DNA from: Bacteroidota bacterium
Lineage (GTDB): Bacteria; Bacteroidota; Bacteroidia; Bacteroidales; JAADGE01
Assembly: GCA_024277895.1 (NCBI GenBank)
Contig: JAJRUH010000019.1
Location: 1 to 55,165, forward strand
Direction: 5' to 3'
Length of the DNA stretch: 55,165 nt
This document shows, piece by piece, positions 51,203 through 55,165 of this stretch; position 1 is the first letter of the stretch; every line of letters begins with the position of its first letter. The position numbers were made by a program, and so were the translations under genes. The notes beneath the pieces were generated by a model. That model made no database searches. It was not told the origin of the DNA and was given only the letters and a program-made list of their open reading frames with translations.

Positions 51203-52900
51203 TTACAATTTATCCAATTCAGTTTTTACAAAATCCATTAACTCCGAGATATATTCTTTATCGAAATTAAATTCGATACCGGCTGTTTTGTAAATTTCGG
51301 GAATTGATTTTGAATAGCCGAGTTTTAAAGCATTTTCGTAATCGTCAAGTGCTTTTTCCGGATTATTTTTAAAATTTCGCCATATTGCAACGGCTCCGAG
51401 CTGAGCAATTCCGTATTCTATGTAATAAAAAGGCACTTCAAAAATATGCATCTGCTTTTGCCAAAGTTTTGAATAATATTTTTCGTATCCCGACCAATCG
51501 ACAACCGAACTGCCGAACTCTTTTGCCGTTTGTTCCCATAATTTAACCCTTTCTTCCGTCGTATGATGCGGATTAAGATACAACAAATGCTGAAATTTAT
51601 CGACCGTGGCAATCCAAGGCAAAACATTTATAACTCCTTCAAGATGTGTGCGTTTTGCTCTTTTTAAATCATCTTTGTTATCGTAAAAAACATCCCAATA
51701 TTCCGATGAAATAAGCTCCATAGACATAGATGCCAACTCGGCAACTTCCGAAGGAAGTTCTTTAAAATCAACCAATTCCAAATTGCTGCTTAAAAACGAG
51801 TGAACAGCGTGTCCGCCTTCGTGCATCATTGTTTCCAAATCGCGCTGATTACCGGTTGCATTCATAAAAATAAACGGAATATTGCTTTCGTAAAGCGGAT
51901 AATTATAACCTCCCGGAGCTTTTCCTTTTCGGGAATTCAAATCCAAATAATTATTTTCCTTCATAATTTTCAGATATTCACCATATTGCGGTCGCACTTT
52001 CGTGAAAACTTCAATTGCTTTTTCGATAAGCTCGTTTCCGTCGTTAAAGGGCTTTAAGGCAGGTTTTAAATCCGGGTCAACCGAAGTATCGTAAGGTTTT
52101 AAAGCATCGTATCCGAGTTTTTGTTTTCTTTTTTCATCAATTTCATCGGCAAGCGGCACAACCGTTTCTTTTATGGCATTATGAAACAAGATTACGTCAT
52201 CAATATCGTAATCAAAACGTTTGAGTGCCTTGTGCATATAATCGCGATAATTATCAAAATCTGCATTTTCGGCAACTTTTTGTCTTTTTTCGATTAAATC
52301 GGAAAGCAAACTATCCAATTTTTCGGTATCTTTAACTCTTCTTTCGTGAATAAGTTCAAATATTTCTTTTCTGATATTTCTGTCGGTATCTTTCAGAAAA
52401 TTTCCGGCTTTTTGCAGGGTCATTTCTTCATCTTTATATGTTACGGTCATAGCTCCGGAAATAACGCCGAATTCTCTTTCTTTTTGTTGTAATTCAGAAA
52501 ACAAGGGAATATTTTCTTTTCTGAAAAGCTCTTTCGAACGTTTTACTTTTCTTATTGCGATATCGTATTTTTCTCTGTCCAAATCATTTAAAAACTTCGT
52601 TTCGAGCAATTTACCGTCAAAAATATCCGAATATTCCGAAACCAAAGGTTCAATTTCTTTCACAAAAAAGTTAAAATCTTCGGCAAGTTTTTCGTCTTCG
52701 GTATTGCAAGTCATTTTTATATAACGCCAAGCCATATTTTCTTCCAAAAATGCTTCGGTTTCGCTTTTATCCGTCCACCATTTTTTTAAATCTTCAACAG
52801 AATTTATTTTTCTGTCTTTCAATTCAATTAGAAAAGGCAAAATATCTTCCTTGTTTTTTATTTTTAAATCTTGCGGTATAAAATTTCTTTTTATTTTCAT
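51203..52900 (-). CDS. M3-family oligoendopeptidase (PepF-like)
   Basis: A 565-aa zinc metallopeptidase of family M3, cytosolic (no signal peptide), which cleaves short peptides. The active site HEXXH is in MMHEGGHAVHSFLSS, with the third ligand Glu expected in ELASMSMELISSEYW, about 28 residues on. N-terminal helical domains (about 1-200) and the C-terminal region with YYIEYGIAQLGAVAIWRNFK match the family. Length is normal. It has a -7 box 28 bp upstream, facing the porQ promoter. Possible role in recycling peptides; no evidence ties it to type IX secretion beyond position. Confidence 0.93.
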   Translation of the reverse strand: MKIKRNFIPQDLKIKNKEDILPFLIELKDRKINSVEDLKKWWTDKSETEAFLEENMAWRYIKMTCNTEDEKLAEDFNFFVKEIEPLVSEYSDIFDGKLLETKFLNDLDREKYDIAIRKVKRSKELFRKENIPLFSELQQKEREFGVISGAMTVTYKDEEMTLQKAGNFLKDTDRNIRKEIFELIHERRVKDTEKLDSLLSDLIEKRQKVAENADFDNYRDYMHKALKRFDYDIDDVILFHNAIKETVVPLADEIDEKRKQKLGYDALKPYDTSVDPDLKPALKPFNDGNELIEKAIEVFTKVRPQYGEYLKIMKENNYLDLNSRKGKAPGGYNYPLYESNIPFIFMNATGNQRDLETMMHEGGHAVHSFLSSNLELVDFKELPSEVAELASMSMELISSEYWDVFYDNKDDLKRAKRTHLEGVINVLPWIATVDKFQHLLYLNPHHTTEERVKLWEQTAKEFGSSVVDWSGYEKYYSKLWQKQMHIFEVPFYYIEYGIAQLGAVAIWRNFKNNPEKALDDYENALKLGYSKSIPEIYKTAGIEFNFDKEYISELMDFVKTELDKL

Positions 52901-52927
52901 CGTTAATATTTATTATGCTGTTTTTTG

Positions 52928-52935
52928 CAAAACTA
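52928..52935 (-). promoter_or_regulatory. -7 box for the M3 peptidase gene
   Basis: CAAAACTA, which reads TAGTTTTG on the minus strand, fits TAnnTTTG 28 bp before the start codon, divergent from the porQ promoter. Confidence 0.55.
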
Positions 52936-52961
52936 ATGAACAAGTTCGAATTTAAAAAGTT

Positions 52962-52969
52962 TATATTTG
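52962..52969 (+). promoter_or_regulatory. -7 box for porQ
   Basis: TATATTTG followed by C, a full consensus match, lying inside the track's 5' extension of the porQ ORF. It supports the ATG at 53005. Confidence 0.65.
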
Positions 52970-53004
52970 CAACAGGCAAATCTGAAAATTTGAAAAAATT
53001 TTAT

Positions 53005-54066
53005 ATGAAGAATCTTTTTCTTTTCGCATTCCTTATTTTTACGCTTTCCGGATATTCGCAAATCGGAGGAAACGGTGTTTACAATTTCTTGAATTTAACA
53101 AATTCGGCACGAATTGCGGCACTCGGCGGCACAAATATTTCAATTTACGATGATGATTTGAATTTTGCAAAAGAAAATCCGGCTTTGCTTAATTCCGAAA
53201 TGAATAAAAAACTCGTTTTAAATTATGTTAATTACTTTGCCGGAATTAACTACGGATATGCCGGATATGCCGATGATTTTAAGAAATTCGGAACAATATC
53301 CGTCGGAATTCAATATATAAATTACGGAAATTTTGTCGCTGCCGACGAAACCGGAATAATAACCGGAAAATTTACAGCCGCCGATTATGCTCTGAACATT
53401 ATTTGGTCGAAACAACTTTTTAAAAATATTACGGGAGGTGTGAATTTTAAGCCTGTATATTCTCATTACGAAAGTTATAATTCTTTCGGAATTGCAGCCG
53501 ATATAGGTATAACGTATTACAAAAAAGAAACAGATTTTGCGGCTTCTTTGGTTGCAAAAAATATAGGTACACAAATAAAACCCTATTACAAAGGACATTA
53601 CGAACCCGTAAATTTTGATTTGCAAGCCGGAGTTTCAAAAAAACTTGCACACGCACCGTTCAGAGTTAATCTTACGGCACATCATATTTATAAATGGGAT
53701 TTACGCTATGAAGTTCCCGAAGATATTACACAAATTTCTTTTGCACAAGAACCCGACACCGTAAAAGGCGAAGCATTAAGTAATTTTTTGGATAATGCAA
53801 TGCGACACCTTATAATAGGAGTTGAATTTTTGCCTTTAAAAAGCTTTTATGCTTCAATAGGATACAATCATCAAAGGCATCAAGAGATGAAACTTATCGA
53901 CAAAAGCGGATTTACGGGATTTTCGTGGGGATTCGGCGTAAAATTAAAGAAAATGGGATTTAGTTTCGGCAGAGCAAGCTATCATCTTGCAGGCGGTTCT
54001 AATCATTTTTCAATTTATTTTGATATATCTAAATTTGAAAAAACGGAACGTGTCGAGGTTAATTAA
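53005..54066 (+). CDS. porQ: PorQ-family type IX secretion protein
   Basis: A 353-aa outer-membrane beta-barrel of the PorQ family, a component of the type IX secretion attachment complex. After a signal peptide (residues about 1-18, FTLSGYSQ), the mature part starts IGGNGVYNFLNLTNSARIAA, a hallmark of PorQ. It continues with GINYGYAGYADDFKKFGTIS, SVGIQYINYG, KAPFRVNL-like APFRVNLTAHHIYKWDLRY, and ends in barrel strands. The ATG at 53005 is chosen because the -7 box lies at 52962 and the upstream 30 residues lack sense. The porQ-cmk-ispH order seen here is one I know from other Bacteroidota. Confidence 0.93.
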   Translation: MKNLFLFAFLIFTLSGYSQIGGNGVYNFLNLTNSARIAALGGTNISIYDDDLNFAKENPALLNSEMNKKLVLNYVNYFAGINYGYAGYADDFKKFGTISVGIQYINYGNFVAADETGIITGKFTAADYALNIIWSKQLFKNITGGVNFKPVYSHYESYNSFGIAADIGITYYKKETDFAASLVAKNIGTQIKPYYKGHYEPVNFDLQAGVSKKLAHAPFRVNLTAHHIYKWDLRYEVPEDITQISFAQEPDTVKGEALSNFLDNAMRHLIIGVEFLPLKSFYASIGYNHQRHQEMKLIDKSGFTGFSWGFGVKLKKMGFSFGRASYHLAGGSNHFSIYFDISKFEKTERVEVN

Positions 54067-54101
54067 TAATGAATAACTAATAATTTTTATCCTTAAACTT
54101 T

Positions 54102-54109
54102 TACCTTTG
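54102..54109 (+). promoter_or_regulatory. -7 box for cmk
   Basis: TACCTTTG, a full consensus match, 27 bp before the cmk ATG. Confidence 0.55.
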
Positions 54110-54135
54110 GCATCTCAACTTTATACCTTAAATTT

Positions 54136-54837
54136 ATGAAAAAACTAATTATGGCCGTTGACGGACATTCTTCGTGCGGAAAAAGCACACTTGCAAAAGA
54201 TGTTGCCAAACACTTCTGTTACAAATATATAGACACAGGAGCAATGTATCGTGCGGTTACTTTATACGTAATCGAAAATAATCTTTACGACGGTAAAAAA
54301 ATAAATGAAGAAGCCCTGAAAAAAGATTTAGATGAAGGAAAAATTAAAATTGATTTTCGGTATAATCCCGAATTAAAAAAACCGGAAACTTATCTTAACG
54401 AAAAAAATGTCGAAAAAAAAATAAGAGGAATAGAAGTTTCAAATTTGGTAAGTCCTGTTGCCGTTATTCCTTTCGTAAGAAGAGAACTTGTTGATTTACA
54501 AAGAGAAATGGGCAAGGAAGGCGGAATTGTAATGGACGGCAGAGACATAGGAACAAATGTTTTTCCTGATGCCGATTTAAAAATTTTCCTTACCGCAGAT
54601 GCCGAAGTAAGGGCACAAAGAAGATACGACGAGCTTAAAGCAAAAGGAGAAGACGTAAATTTTGAAGAAATATTTAAAAACGTAAAAGAACGCGATTACA
54701 TTGACTCACACAGAGAAACAAATCCTCTGCGGCAAGCCGAAGATGCAATTTTAATTAACAATTCTAATATTTCGATAAAAGAACAATCAGAAATTGTTAT
54801 TGAACTTGCCGAAAAAATTTTAAACAAAAGTAAATAA
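54136..54837 (+). CDS. cmk: Cytidylate kinase
   Basis: A 233-aa enzyme that phosphorylates (d)CMP to (d)CDP with ATP. The P-loop is [16 protein letters not shown] (residues 9-24; Lys16 and Ser17). [16 protein letters not shown], the NMP-binding segment [38 protein letters not shown] and lid residues RAQRRYDEL are intact. The length matches bacterial Cmk. It has a -7 box 27 bp upstream, and its stop codon overlaps the ispH start by one base (TAATG), so the two are coupled. Confidence 0.97.
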   Translation: MKKLIMAVDGHSSCGKSTLAKDVAKHFCYKYIDTGAMYRAVTLYVIENNLYDGKKINEEALKKDLDEGKIKIDFRYNPELKKPETYLNEKNVEKKIRGIEVSNLVSPVAVIPFVRRELVDLQREMGKEGGIVMDGRDIGTNVFPDADLKIFLTADAEVRAQRRYDELKAKGEDVNFEEIFKNVKERDYIDSHRETNPLRQAEDAILINNSNISIKEQSEIVIELAEKILNKSK

Positions 54838-55165
54838 TGAAAATTGAAATAGATAAAAATTCCGGCTTTTGTTTCGGTGTCGTAAAAGCCATTGAAACAG
54901 CCGAATCCGAACTTCAAGAAAACAAAACACTATATTGTCTGGGCGATATAGTTCATAACGATGCCGAAGTTAAACGACTTGAAGATAAAGGTTTAATTAC
55001 AATAAGCCGAGAAGAATTTAAAAAATTAAAGGATGTAAAAGTTCTTTTAAGAGCCCACGGCGAACCGCCCGAAACATACAAAATTGCACAAAAAAATAAT
55101 ATTGAACTTATTGATGCATCCTGCCCCATTGTATTAAATCTTCAGAAGAAAATTGACAAGGCATA
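54837..55165 (+). CDS. ispH: 4-hydroxy-3-methylbut-2-enyl diphosphate reductase, 5' part
   Basis: This gene is cut by the window end; 109 codons are visible and it is absent from the ORF track. IspH (LytB) makes the isoprenoid precursors IPP and DMAPP in the last step of the MEP pathway using a [4Fe-4S] cluster. It starts [20 protein letters not shown], with cluster Cys12. The family's [10 protein letters not shown] (His74 region) follows, and the second cluster Cys96 in IDASCPIV. The third cluster Cys would lie beyond the window. It is translationally coupled to cmk. Confidence 0.95.
   Translation, partial: MKIEIDKNSGFCFGVVKAIETAESELQENKTLYCLGDIVHNDAEVKRLEDKGLITISREEFKKLKDVKVLLRAHGEPPETYKIAQKNNIELIDASCPIVLNLQKKIDKA

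Noticed and set aside
52915-53004. 30-residue N-terminal extension of PorQ
   Set aside because: A full -7 box lies inside it and a normal signal peptide starts at 53005.
1-55165. Prophage, insertion sequence with transposase, CRISPR array or biosynthetic cluster
   Set aside because: I saw no integrase, transposase, phage structural gene, direct-repeat array or multi-domain synthase in any frame.

Overview
The window is a chromosomal segment of an AT-rich Bacteroidota bacterium. This rests on several independent signs. A PorT-like and a PorQ-like type IX secretion protein are both present. The RpoD-type sigma factor is short (284 aa), as in this phylum. There is a TonB-dependent receptor with a carboxypeptidase-regulatory-like N-terminus and several lipoproteins with short Bacteroidota-style lipoboxes. 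At least a dozen promoters show the phylum's -7 box TAnnTTTG, with almost no Shine-Dalgarno sequences. The rsmD gene overlaps a DUF3822 gene. I cannot place the organism below phylum with confidence. No prophage, CRISPR array, rRNA operon or intact insertion sequence was seen.

Layout. 0.2-6.5 kb: a TonB receptor and a beta-helix-like lipoprotein, divergent from an OmpR/PhoB-type response regulator and its histidine kinase; a phased TTAA repeat lies in the shared control region. 6.8-9.3 kb: three small lipoproteins and a Dabb-domain protein. 9.3-15.3 kb (minus strand): a zinc-ribbon membrane protein, an SPFH-GYF protein, an RpoD-type sigma factor and a tandem CbxX-type AAA+ ATPase. 15.6-22.3 kb: CheR, a sirtuin with an AlbA_2-domain protein, a large TPR protein, a hybrid-like membrane histidine kinase without receiver, and a YegP-type protein. 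22.4-25.0 kb (minus): tRNA-Asp, rsmD, DUF3822 and a pilin-like membrane protein. 25.2-29.9 kb: a RecD-like helicase, an LBF_2804-like membrane protein and an outer-membrane protein with an exported helix-hairpin-helix domain. 30.0-34.3 kb: a CheY-like regulator, a TPR/AraC sensor-regulator, and an aspartase fused to a cyclic-nucleotide-binding-like domain. 34.6-40.7 kb: a minus-strand operon (glycosyltransferase, methyltransferase, LuxC-type acyl-CoA reductase, unknown protein) divergent from a flippase and an enoyl-CoA hydratase. 40.8-46.9 kb: an ECF sigma operon, holA, rhomboid protease, carbamate kinase, tRNA-Ser, HU and a TrmH-type methyltransferase. 46.9-55.2 kb: class III aminotransferase, a frameshifted lipoprotein, a FAD protein, porT, an M3 peptidase, then porQ-cmk-ispH, with ispH cut by the window end.

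How the parts work together. Housekeeping genes (sigma factor, rsmD, holA, hup, trmH-type, cmk, ispH, tRNAs) are interleaved with envelope functions (TonB uptake, type IX secretion, lipoproteins, SPFH membrane protein, glycan flippase) and with many signalling genes (two full histidine kinases, two response regulators, an ECF sigma cluster and a TPR/AraC regulator).

The least explained items are: a repeated intergenic element with its own promoter box and hairpin; the cNMP-like/aspartase fusion; the AAA+ protein with a duplicated N-terminal beta domain; the exported HhH/beta-barrel protein; and the dispersed intergenic repeat modules. All functional calls come from reading motifs by eye; no database search was run.
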